From Methylomonas sp. (GTDB lineage Bacteria > Pseudomonadota > Gammaproteobacteria > Methylococcales > Methylomonadaceae), in assembly GCF_023228165.1 (NCBI RefSeq), contig NZ_JALOBS010000004.1, positions 141,772-205,771 of the forward strand: a stretch of 64,000 nt of DNA, written 5' to 3'. Below are positions 25,710 to 33,306 of this stretch, in pieces; the first letter of the stretch is position 1, and every line of letters begins with the position of its first letter. Under the pieces are notes generated by a model. The model made no database searches, was not told the origin of the DNA, and saw only the letters and a list, made by a program, of their open reading frames with translations. A program made the position numbers and the translations under genes.

Positions 25710-26187
25710 ATTCATCCCGTTTCGCTTTCATGTGCAATTAAGCCTGCCGGAGTCGGCCGGTGGCGGCTTGGTTTGTAACGGCGCTTTCAGCGAAGTCAGC
25801 GGCTTGGAGGCCAGCATGGCGCCCAAAACCCTTAAAGAGGGTGGTCGCAATTGGGGCGACGTGCAACTGGCCGGCCCCACCACGTTTTCCACCGTGGTGC
25901 TGAAACGCGGCATCACCGATGCCGAGGGTCTATGGCGCTTGTTCGATCGTAGTTTCCGGCAAAGTTATTATTCAATACGTTTGAATTGCAGCATCCAGCT
26001 GATTAATCCGGCCGATCCCGAGCAAACCGTGATGGTCTGGACCCTGGATAAGGTGTTGCCGATCAAATTCAAGGGGCCTGATCTGAATGCCACCGCCAAT
26101 CAGGTGGCTATCGAAGAGTTGCATTTGAATCACGAAGGATTCGTCGTCGACTGGAACCAACCCATGCAGGCGGTGCAAAATGGCTAG
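25702..26187 (+). CDS. tail tube protein 2 (gp19-like, Afp5-like position)
   Basis: A 161-aa tube-family protein: FRFHVQLSLPE, then GAFSEVSGLEASM, then TTFSTVVLKRGITDAEGLWRLFD, then QTVMVWTLDKVLPIKFKGPDLNATANQVAIEELHLNHEGF. The motif order is the same as tube protein 1 but identity is low, so it is probably the baseplate-adjacent tube ring that joins the spike hub. It starts inside the end of the sheath-like gene and its own end overlaps the next gene by eight bases. Confidence 0.92.
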   Translation: MAEFIPFRFHVQLSLPESAGGGLVCNGAFSEVSGLEASMAPKTLKEGGRNWGDVQLAGPTTFSTVVLKRGITDAEGLWRLFDRSFRQSYYSIRLNCSIQLINPADPEQTVMVWTLDKVLPIKFKGPDLNATANQVAIEELHLNHEGFVVDWNQPMQAVQNG

Positions 26188-26965
26188 CAGCAAACTCAGT
26201 AAAGCGGTGTTGATCCCGTTGGATGCACAGAATCAGGATGCGCCGGAAGAAAATTGGATCACCGTGCAATTCAATCCTGCTTCGTTGAAAGTCACATTAT
26301 CCAACACCCTAAAAGACAGTAATAGCGGTAGCGGACAAAGCAAGGCGGCACAGTTTGTCGATAAAAGCGAATCGACCTTGGCGATCGAATTGGTGTTCGA
26401 TACCAGCGTATTGGACGGCGAGAATTTAACCCGGACCGACGGTACGCAAACCTTGTTACATGAAGACGTGCGCAAGCAAACTCAGCGTATCGCTACCGAG
26501 TTCATGAAACCGCAGGACGCCGAAAGCAATCAACCCAAGGCCCCCAAGCGTTGCCGTTTCCAGTGGGGTAGTTTTTCCTTTATCGGCATGCTCGGCAGTT
26601 ATAACGAAACCCTGGACTTTTTCTCGCCGGAAGGTGTGCCGCTCAGAGCCACCCTGGCGCTGAGTTTCAAGCAGGACAATTACCAGTTCGACATCATCGA
26701 TTTAAAAGACGCTCTGCGTCAACAAGGCAGGCTGGCGGTGGACGGCGAGGGCGTCAGTGCCGCTGACGCCAATCTGGCCGCCAACCGCGACCCCAAGCAA
26801 TGGCGGGATACGGCGATGTACAACGGTATGGAAAATCCCCGGTTTAGCGACAATCAAGGTGTGGTTATGCCGCCCAGCGGCGCCAATAGCGGTTCGGGTA
26901 GCGGCGGCGGATACAGTTACGGTCAATCGGATACCCTGGGTACGCAAATACCCGGTGCGTTTTAA
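26180..26965 (+). CDS. tube-baseplate linker, CIS-tube N-terminal family (Pvc7-like)
   Basis: A 261-aa protein with the family start KAVLIPLDAQ, then ITVQFNPASLKVTLSN, a long strand ending STLAIELVFDTSV, and FQWGSFSFIGMLGSYNETLDFFSPEGVPLRATLALSF. Afp7/Pvc7 have this domain followed by a LysM domain that clamps the hub. Here the C-terminus is instead low-complexity, ending in a Ser/Gly run (SGSGSGGGYSYGQ), and no LysM is present. It overlaps the tube gene upstream by eight bases. Confidence 0.88.
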   Translation: MASSKLSKAVLIPLDAQNQDAPEENWITVQFNPASLKVTLSNTLKDSNSGSGQSKAAQFVDKSESTLAIELVFDTSVLDGENLTRTDGTQTLLHEDVRKQTQRIATEFMKPQDAESNQPKAPKRCRFQWGSFSFIGMLGSYNETLDFFSPEGVPLRATLALSFKQDNYQFDIIDLKDALRQQGRLAVDGEGVSAADANLAANRDPKQWRDTAMYNGMENPRFSDNQGVVMPPSGANSGSGSGGGYSYGQSDTLGTQIPGAF

Positions 26966-26988
26966 ACAGTAAGCCACAGGAGCGGAGT

Positions 26989-27150
26989 GTGCCGGTTTTT
27001 ATCAATGAAGTGATAGCGGAAGTCAACCAACCCGACAGTTCCGAACAAATGGACAGTCGGGTGTTTGCCGCCGCCAACGAGCAGGAAGAACAATTGCTTC
27101 GGCAACTGCAAATCCAGCGCGAGCGGCAGGCCCGCTTGTTGGTGGATTGA
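26989..27150 (+). CDS. tiny DUF5908-like eCIS protein (53 aa)
   Basis: A GTG-started frame of 53 codons between the linker and the D-type spike gene. It begins MPVFINEVIAEV, the pattern of DUF5908 proteins (MPIEIREL-like start), and ends with a charged helix (QEEQLLRQLQIQRERQARLL). ACAGGAGCG supplies a ribosome site, and its TGA is followed after one base by the ATG of the next gene. DUF5908-type small genes recur at this place in eCIS clusters, with unknown function. Confidence 0.7.
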   Translation: MPVFINEVIAEVNQPDSSEQMDSRVFAAANEQEEQLLRQLQIQRERQARLLVD

Positions 27151-27151
27151 A

Positions 27152-28195
27152 ATGGCCGAAGCCTTTATCAATGCGCGGCCGCGCTTCCGTATCGACGGCA
27201 CTGACGATGCCGCCATGGCCGAAGCGGTCAAGGATGTGGCGATACAACAGCCGCTGTCCGGGCGGGCGCACGCCGAGCTGCGTTTGATTAACTGGGGGCG
27301 GGTGAGCGGCTCGGAGCAGCCGGGCTTCGTATTTCAGCAGATCAGGCACGGCGCGGTGATCGAGATCATGATGGGCGAACAGGAGCAGCAAGCCCTGTTC
27401 AGCGGTGATGTGACCGCGATTGAAGAGCGCTACGGCGACGGCGCCCCGCAATTATTGTTATTAGTGGAAGATAAAATGCATTTACTGGCCAGACAACGGC
27501 ATACCCGCCGCTTCGAACAGCAAAGCCTGGACGACGTGTTGCAGGCTTTGGCCGACGATGCCGGCTTGTCGGCCGATATTCAGGTATCCTCGCAAACCGG
27601 CGACTGGCACCAGTTCAACGAAAGCAATCTGGCCTTCATGCAGCGCTTGCTGGCGCCTTACGATATTGCCGTGCGCTGGCAACACGGTCGACTGCGTATC
27701 AAACCGGAGCAGGCCGACAGCAATCCGCCGCGCTTGAGTCCGCAGGACGGCATGGAATATCTGCGCATCATCGCCGATCTGAACGGTCAACCTACTAATA
27801 GTCATGTGACGGGGTTTGATTTAGCCGCCGATGAGGCAACAGACGCCCAAAGCGATGCCTTGCAGCCCGCGCCGTCAGGCACTTCGGCGCTTGAGGTGCT
27901 GAATGAACTGGGCTGGCCCGGCGAAGCTTATTTTCCGCATCCCTTTGCTAAAACCCAGGCCGAGGCCGATAAGTGGGCCACCGGCGCATTTCGTAGCAGG
28001 GCCAAATCCTTTCTGGCCGGCGACGCCGTTTGTACCGGCAATGTGGCATTTGCCGCCGGCCGGGAAGTCGAATTGACCGACGTCTCGGAACGGTTGCGCG
28101 GCCGCTATCAGATCGTGCATTGCAGCCATCGCTTCGATAGCAGTCAGGGCTTCAGAAGTTTTTTAAAACTCAACCGTGCCGACTGGAGCGCCTGA
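27152..28195 (+). CDS. spike hub protein, phage late-control D / VgrG N-terminal type
   Basis: A 347-aa protein matching the hub half of Afp8/Pvc8 and of phage gpD (gp27-like). It contains INARPRFRIDG at the start, LSGRAHAELRLINW, the IEIMMGEQEQQALFSGDVTAIE strand pair, and HRFDSSQGFRSFLKLNR at the end. The start is ATG 27152, two bases after the DUF5908-like stop; an upstream in-frame start at 27065 would overlap that gene. In Afp/PVC the hub and spike are one protein; here the V-type spike is a separate gene starting two bases after this stop. Confidence 0.88.
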   Translation: MAEAFINARPRFRIDGTDDAAMAEAVKDVAIQQPLSGRAHAELRLINWGRVSGSEQPGFVFQQIRHGAVIEIMMGEQEQQALFSGDVTAIEERYGDGAPQLLLLVEDKMHLLARQRHTRRFEQQSLDDVLQALADDAGLSADIQVSSQTGDWHQFNESNLAFMQRLLAPYDIAVRWQHGRLRIKPEQADSNPPRLSPQDGMEYLRIIADLNGQPTNSHVTGFDLAADEATDAQSDALQPAPSGTSALEVLNELGWPGEAYFPHPFAKTQAEADKWATGAFRSRAKSFLAGDAVCTGNVAFAAGREVELTDVSERLRGRYQIVHCSHRFDSSQGFRSFLKLNRADWSA

Positions 28196-28196
28196 C

Positions 28197-28844
28197 ATGA
28201 ATACGCTAGGTCACAGTTTCGGCGCCTTGCAGGCCTTGCATCTGGCCACCGTGCTGGATAACCAGGACCCCGATAATCGCGGCCGGATTAAAGTACGGCT
28301 GGCGGTCGGCGACATGGAGTTATGGGCGGCGGTATTGACCAATAGCGCCGGCCAGGATTACGGGGTCAGTCTGTTGCCCAAGGTCGATGAAAAAGTGGTG
28401 CTGGCCTTTATCAGTCCGGAAGTGGCGGTGGTAATGGGCGCCCTATGGTCCGGTGGCGACAGCCATCCGTCCGAAGCCCGCGAGGTGGAGGACGTATATT
28501 GCATTCGCACCCCGTCCGGTTCGCAACTCAAATTCGACGATACTGAAGAGTCGCAGATCGACATCAAGACCAGCAGCGGCTATCACCTGCAGATTACCGA
28601 AGCCGAAGGCGGTAAGGTACTAATCGAAAAGGGCAGCGAAACTATCGAATTCAGTAGCTCGGAAATCAAAATCAACGCCTCGTCCAAGGTCAGCATCGAA
28701 GCCGCGCAGGTGAAAGTGTCGGCAGGCATGGTGGAAGTGGAAGCCGGCATGAGCAAATTTTCCGGGGTGGTCAAGTGCGACACCCTGATCAGCAATGCGG
28801 TGGTGTCCAGCAGTTATACGCCGGGAGCGGGGAATATATGGTAG
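28197..28844 (+). CDS. spike tip protein, baseplate assembly V type
   Basis: A 215-aa protein. Residues about 15-95 are the OB-fold of gpV/gp5 (VLDNQDPDNRGRIKVRL, WAAVLTNSAGQDYG, LLPKVDEKVVLAFISPE), then about 100-215 are a beta-helix of short repeats (QIDIKTSSGYHLQIT, EIKINASSKVSIEA) that forms the needle. It is the piercing spike when joined to the D-type hub. The start ATG at 28197 is chosen because it gives a short spacing after the D gene; the frame is open a few codons upstream. It overlaps the next gene by seven bases. Confidence 0.92.
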   Translation: MNTLGHSFGALQALHLATVLDNQDPDNRGRIKVRLAVGDMELWAAVLTNSAGQDYGVSLLPKVDEKVVLAFISPEVAVVMGALWSGGDSHPSEAREVEDVYCIRTPSGSQLKFDDTEESQIDIKTSSGYHLQITEAEGGKVLIEKGSETIEFSSSEIKINASSKVSIEAAQVKVSAGMVEVEAGMSKFSGVVKCDTLISNAVVSSSYTPGAGNIW

Positions 28845-30697
28845 CCCAACATAAACCCGTGTTGCGGGCGCCGTATTACGCCGACCAGGAAGATGGCACT
28901 ATGATCCATCGCTATCTGGACGAGGATTTCGTCAGCCGCCACTTGCAGGCCATGCAACAAGGTAGCCTGCAAGGCAACCGGGCTCAAAAATGGCGGTTCG
29001 AAGACCGTTTCGCCGACGATAAAACTTTGCCTTGGCTGCGGCTGCCGGTGCATCGCACCTTTTATATGGTCAGTTGCGAAGTTGTCTGCGATACCTTTGG
29101 CACCCCGCCCTTCAATCCGCAAAACATTACCTCCGCCGGTTTCGTGGTGCGCCGCCGTGACGGCAACCGTTGGCTGCAACTGAACGGCGTGGCCCAGGGC
29201 TGGCAGGCCGGCGGGCAAAACCAGGACGACCCGGATTACGTCAGGCAACTGCGCCGGCAAAAATTGATACGCCCGCGCCTGTCGGCCTCGCCGGCCAGCG
29301 GCGAGGAAACCTATCCCTTGCACGCTCAATTGGTAAGCGCCAACGCAGCCGAAGGCAGGCAGCGCAAGCACACTCTGCTATACGGCTTTTTGCCTTTATC
29401 CGGCTCGGTACAGAATGAACTATTGGAAAATCGCGCCAGAGCCGACTATTTCGTCGATACGTTGCCGTGGCCGTTCGGCCGGCAGGATCAGCAAAGCAGT
29501 GAAGTGCTGGTTTGGCGGCGTGGCGATGGGTATTTAATGCACAACGGCGTCGCCGAACCGGCCTTAGTCAAGCTGATCAATCAATTGCTGAGTCGTTATC
29601 AGCTTTTGGATAACTCGGTTGCCGCCAATAAAGCTTTGTACGATTTTTTATCCGGCGTATATTTTTACCGTTTGCCGGACAGCAGTCGTTATCTGCAAAC
29701 CCGACAACAGCTGGCCCAGGTAGCGCAACGCTGCGGCGGATTGGCCGACGCACTGGCCTTATTCCCCGTCGGTAATGTCAACCAAACAATTACCGCCTTA
29801 AAGGCCAAACAAACCAGTGTGCCCGGTTTGGCTTATCCCGATTTTGCCGAAGCCGACGATTTCGCGGCGGCCCGTTTGACGGCGGACACCAGCCAAGCTC
29901 TGCAATGGCTGGCCGGCGTGTCGGCATTGGCTAAATCCGTCAACAGCAGCCCAGCCGCGCACGCGGCGCTGTCGGCTTTGCTTTCCGGTATTAACAGCGC
30001 GGATGCCAGCCTGCATGCCTTGCAACGTTATCTGTCCGATATCGGTAATTTTAAACTGCAAAGCCTGCAAAGTTATTTTAATGCCAACAAAGCTCAGTTA
30101 TTGGCCAAGGCCAGCAGTGACGAGGATGTGGCCGATCTGTTCATCAATGTGACCGCCGATAGTCAGTTGTTTTTCAGCGAAGCGCAAGCCATGGCGCTGC
30201 GCGAACTATTGTTCGAGCGCTCTACTGCGTTAACCAAGAACTATGTGGACAGCCTGCAAATTCCGCGTTATCAGCAAAATTCCGCCGATATTTATTATAT
30301 CAAGCCCTTTGTGCGTTACCTGGACCAGCGGGGTTGCGAACAAATCGTCTGGGGCGGCAACAGCGAACCATTCCGGGTGGCGGCGCCGTTCGATCCGGAA
30401 GCTAGCCGGCCGCAAGCCATACAAATGCCGAAATTGTCCGATTTGAAACGCGGCCTGGCCAAGGGTGCCACCTTTGTAGCGCCCAAGGATTTGGCGGCAC
30501 AACTGAAAAAGATCGGCATGGAAATGCCGCCCAGCGAAAAATCCGGCAATAGCTTCGGCCTGGAATGGATCATCAGCTTCAGCCTACCGGTGATTACCAT
30601 CTGCGCCATGCTGTTGCTGATGATAGTACTGAATCTGCTGAATTTGTTTTTCCAATGGCTGCCGTATGCCATCACCCTGATACCCAAGCCCAAATGA
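28838..30697 (+). CDS. eCIS protein with C-terminal membrane segments (619 aa)
   Basis: I do not recognise a family. The protein starts at ATG 28838, inside the last codons of the spike gene. Residues 1-250 are aromatic and basic; the middle (about 250-480) is helical; residues about 570-615 hold two strongly hydrophobic stretches (WIISFSLPVITICAMLLLMIV, and FFQWLPYAITLI) with a basic KPK end. No eCIS structural part of Afp/PVC has such a tail. It might anchor the particle to a membrane during assembly, or be cargo that enters a target membrane; neither is shown. The ATGA overlap with the gp25 gene ties it to the operon. Confidence 0.7.
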   Translation: MVAQHKPVLRAPYYADQEDGTMIHRYLDEDFVSRHLQAMQQGSLQGNRAQKWRFEDRFADDKTLPWLRLPVHRTFYMVSCEVVCDTFGTPPFNPQNITSAGFVVRRRDGNRWLQLNGVAQGWQAGGQNQDDPDYVRQLRRQKLIRPRLSASPASGEETYPLHAQLVSANAAEGRQRKHTLLYGFLPLSGSVQNELLENRARADYFVDTLPWPFGRQDQQSSEVLVWRRGDGYLMHNGVAEPALVKLINQLLSRYQLLDNSVAANKALYDFLSGVYFYRLPDSSRYLQTRQQLAQVAQRCGGLADALALFPVGNVNQTITALKAKQTSVPGLAYPDFAEADDFAAARLTADTSQALQWLAGVSALAKSVNSSPAAHAALSALLSGINSADASLHALQRYLSDIGNFKLQSLQSYFNANKAQLLAKASSDEDVADLFINVTADSQLFFSEAQAMALRELLFERSTALTKNYVDSLQIPRYQQNSADIYYIKPFVRYLDQRGCEQIVWGGNSEPFRVAAPFDPEASRPQAIQMPKLSDLKRGLAKGATFVAPKDLAAQLKKIGMEMPPSEKSGNSFGLEWIISFSLPVITICAMLLLMIVLNLLNLFFQWLPYAITLIPKPK

Positions 30698-31089
30698 ACA
30701 GCCGACTCTCGCCCTTATTAAGCTGGCCGCTGGAAATCGAACTGGAAAATGGCCAATTGCGCTTTGCCGAGGATAACCCCAGCATCCGGCAGGTGATCTG
30801 GAACATTCTGGCCACCCGTCCCGGCGAGCGCTTGATGCGGCCCGATTTCGGCGCCGGTTTGTATAACTATATCCATCAACCCAATAACGAAACCACCCGT
30901 AATCTGATCAAGGATGCAGTGTTTCGCGGCGTGACCCGCTGGGAGCCGCGGGTGGAGTTGACCAGTGTGCGGGTGTTGCCCGATCCGGAGCAAATCAGCC
31001 ACGTCAATGTCAGCATCCATTACCGTATCCGCCAAAACGGCGCGGCCGCGCAGATGGATGTGAGCCTGCAACTGGCTAGCGGCGGATAA
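30694..31089 (+). CDS. baseplate wedge protein, gp25/GPW family
   Basis: A 131-aa protein. The family core is clear: IRQVIWNILATRPGERLMRPDFGAGLYNYIHQP (two central segments), with the E-x-R conserved pair in GERLMRPDFG. gp25-like proteins form the wedge at which sheath polymerisation starts and are essential in all contractile systems (Afp9/Pvc9). The start ATG 30694 overlaps the preceding stop as ATGA; the longer open frame from 30565 would run through the previous gene. Confidence 0.93.
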   Translation: MNSRLSPLLSWPLEIELENGQLRFAEDNPSIRQVIWNILATRPGERLMRPDFGAGLYNYIHQPNNETTRNLIKDAVFRGVTRWEPRVELTSVRVLPDPEQISHVNVSIHYRIRQNGAAAQMDVSLQLASGG

Positions 31090-31127
31090 CACCATGATAA
31101 ACCGGCAGCGTAGATACGAAGGTGACT

Positions 31128-33302
31128 ATGAAACCCATGATCAATCTTGACGACCGTCGCTTCGAAGAATTGGTTGAAGAGGCCAAGGCCCGCTTATTGA
31201 ACAGCCTGCCGGAGCTGACCCAAATCGTGCCCGGCGACCCGGTGCATGCCTTGGTGGACGTATTCGCCTGGCTGACCGAAACCATCCTGTACCGCGCCAA
31301 TCTGATTCCGGAACGGCAACGGCAGGCATTTTTAAATTTGCTGCAAATACCCCGGCGGCCGGCGATTCCAGCCAAGGGCTTGGTTTGCATAGATGCCACC
31401 CGCAAGCGCACCGCCAATCTGGCCGCCATTATTCCGGCCGAAAGCCACTTGCCGGCCGGCAAGCAATGGTTCAGCACGGTGGGCGATCTACAGCCGACGC
31501 CGTTACTATTGGATGTGGTGTGCAAGGAAACCATCAGCACTGCCCAGTTGGCGGAGTTCGGCATCACGCCCGAGCAATTGCAATTAACCTCGCCGGCCGG
31601 CAACGCCGCCATCCCTTTCAGACCCCGGCATTTATTACCGGGGCGAGATAGTCTGGAACTGGCCGCCACAGTCGATAATGCCTTGTATCTGGGGATTAGC
31701 CTGCCGTTGGCGCTGGTAACGCAAAAAGCCGAACTGGTCAAAAATCTGGCCGGCATTACCTTGAATATCGGCATCGCCCCGGCCGACCAACTGCCGGCTG
31801 AACAGGAAAGCCAGCCCTTACCGCGTAACTTGTTGTGGGAGCTGGCCTGGCAGCAACAAGGCGTCAGCGATTTCGATTACCTGCCGCTGGAACAATTGGC
31901 CGACAGTTCCAACGGCGCGCGGCGGCCTGGTGTGGTGCGGCTGCGTTTGCCCAAGGATAGCTCTCTGTTGCAACCTTTCCTGCCCGACGATCCGGCTAAT
32001 GCCGGCTTACGTAACAGCCCGCCGGAACAGCCCGGTTCGACCAAGCCTGAACAAATGCTGTTCTGGCTGCGGCTGCGCTGTCCGGAACAACCGGATTTAA
32101 GCTTGAGTTATCTGGCCGTGAACGCGGTGGATGTGATTGGCCAAGCTATCGAGCGCGATGTGATGCTGGGTCTGGCTAGTGGTCAACCGGATCAGCTAAT
32201 GACGTTTCCGCAACAGAATATTGATGCCGAATCCGCACAAATAGAGGTGGAAGAAAACGGTCAATTCCTGCCTTGGCGGCGAGTCGATCATTTCGGCGCG
32301 GCCGGGGCCGAGGATAAGGTTTACATGCTGGACGCGGCGGAAGGTTGGCTGCGATTTGGCGATGGTTTTCGCGGCAAACTGCCGGGTCGAGGCAAACGTA
32401 TCCGCGCCGCCTATTACCGGCATGGCGGCGGCGTGGCCGGTAATTTGCCCGCCAACAGCCTCAAGGTACTGGAAAATGCCGCTACCGGCTTGCAGGTCAG
32501 GCAGGATTTTCCGACCGCCGGCGGCATGGACGCCGAAACGGTTACCCAAATGGAGCAGCGCATCGCGGCGTTTTTAAGCCACCGCAACCGTGCCGTGACC
32601 CGGGACGATTTCACCCGGTTGGCCTTGGATAATCCGATCAACCCGGTGGCGAAAGCCGAATTGCTCAGCGGCTTCCTGCCGGGTTCCAGCTTGGCCACCG
32701 CCCGTTTCGAGGTGCCCGGCGTGATCAGCGTGTTGGTATTGCCGCCGGCCGAGCAGGCTATCGGCGCTTTCCCGCGCACCAGCGTCGGCCTGTTGAAGGA
32801 TGTATACGGTTATTTGAGCGAGCGTAGCCTGCTGGGTACGGAATTATATGTGTTGAGTCCGGAATACGTGCCGGTGGCGATTGCGGTGTCGGTGCGAGAA
32901 CTGGACCCACAAACCCGTCAGCAGGTGTACAAGGCAGTGCAGCAAAGCCTGCTGAATTTTTTGTGGCCGCTGGCACCGGGCGGCCGTATCGGCCAGGGCT
33001 GGCCGTTGGGGCAGGCTGTGGACGTCAACGAACTGCGCACCGTGGCCGGCCGGGTGACCGGCGTGCAAGCCATAGGCGGCTTGCTGCTTTACGTGCAAAA
33101 TGTCGCCGGGCAATGGCAGACATTAACTGAGAGTCAAAGTCTGAGTTTACAGCCCTGGCAATTACCGGAACTGGTCGGCATTAGCGTACAGGCCGACAGC
33201 CCCGGCGAAGCGCCGCAAGCGCCGAATATCGTCAGCGGCGCCGGCGAACGGGACGCCATAAAAGACTGGATTCCCACTCCCGTGATTCCGGACATTTGCT
33301 AA
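31128..33302 (+). CDS. baseplate J-like protein (gp6 / Pvc11 type)
   Basis: A 724-aa baseplate protein. The start KPMINLDDRRFEELVEEAKARL is followed by VHALVDVFAWLTETILYRANLIPERQRQAFLNLL, typical of gp6-type 'putative baseplate assembly' proteins, and later by GDGFRGKLPGRGKRIRAAYYRHGGG and LSHRNRAVTRDDF. These proteins form the ring of the baseplate around the hub. I chose ATG 31128 behind GAAGG; a GTG two codons upstream (31122) is possible. It is 38 bases after gp25 and five bases before the next gene. Confidence 0.9.
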   Translation: MKPMINLDDRRFEELVEEAKARLLNSLPELTQIVPGDPVHALVDVFAWLTETILYRANLIPERQRQAFLNLLQIPRRPAIPAKGLVCIDATRKRTANLAAIIPAESHLPAGKQWFSTVGDLQPTPLLLDVVCKETISTAQLAEFGITPEQLQLTSPAGNAAIPFRPRHLLPGRDSLELAATVDNALYLGISLPLALVTQKAELVKNLAGITLNIGIAPADQLPAEQESQPLPRNLLWELAWQQQGVSDFDYLPLEQLADSSNGARRPGVVRLRLPKDSSLLQPFLPDDPANAGLRNSPPEQPGSTKPEQMLFWLRLRCPEQPDLSLSYLAVNAVDVIGQAIERDVMLGLASGQPDQLMTFPQQNIDAESAQIEVEENGQFLPWRRVDHFGAAGAEDKVYMLDAAEGWLRFGDGFRGKLPGRGKRIRAAYYRHGGGVAGNLPANSLKVLENAATGLQVRQDFPTAGGMDAETVTQMEQRIAAFLSHRNRAVTRDDFTRLALDNPINPVAKAELLSGFLPGSSLATARFEVPGVISVLVLPPAEQAIGAFPRTSVGLLKDVYGYLSERSLLGTELYVLSPEYVPVAIAVSVRELDPQTRQQVYKAVQQSLLNFLWPLAPGGRIGQGWPLGQAVDVNELRTVAGRVTGVQAIGGLLLYVQNVAGQWQTLTESQSLSLQPWQLPELVGISVQADSPGEAPQAPNIVSGAGERDAIKDWIPTPVIPDIC

Positions 33303-33306
33303 GCCC

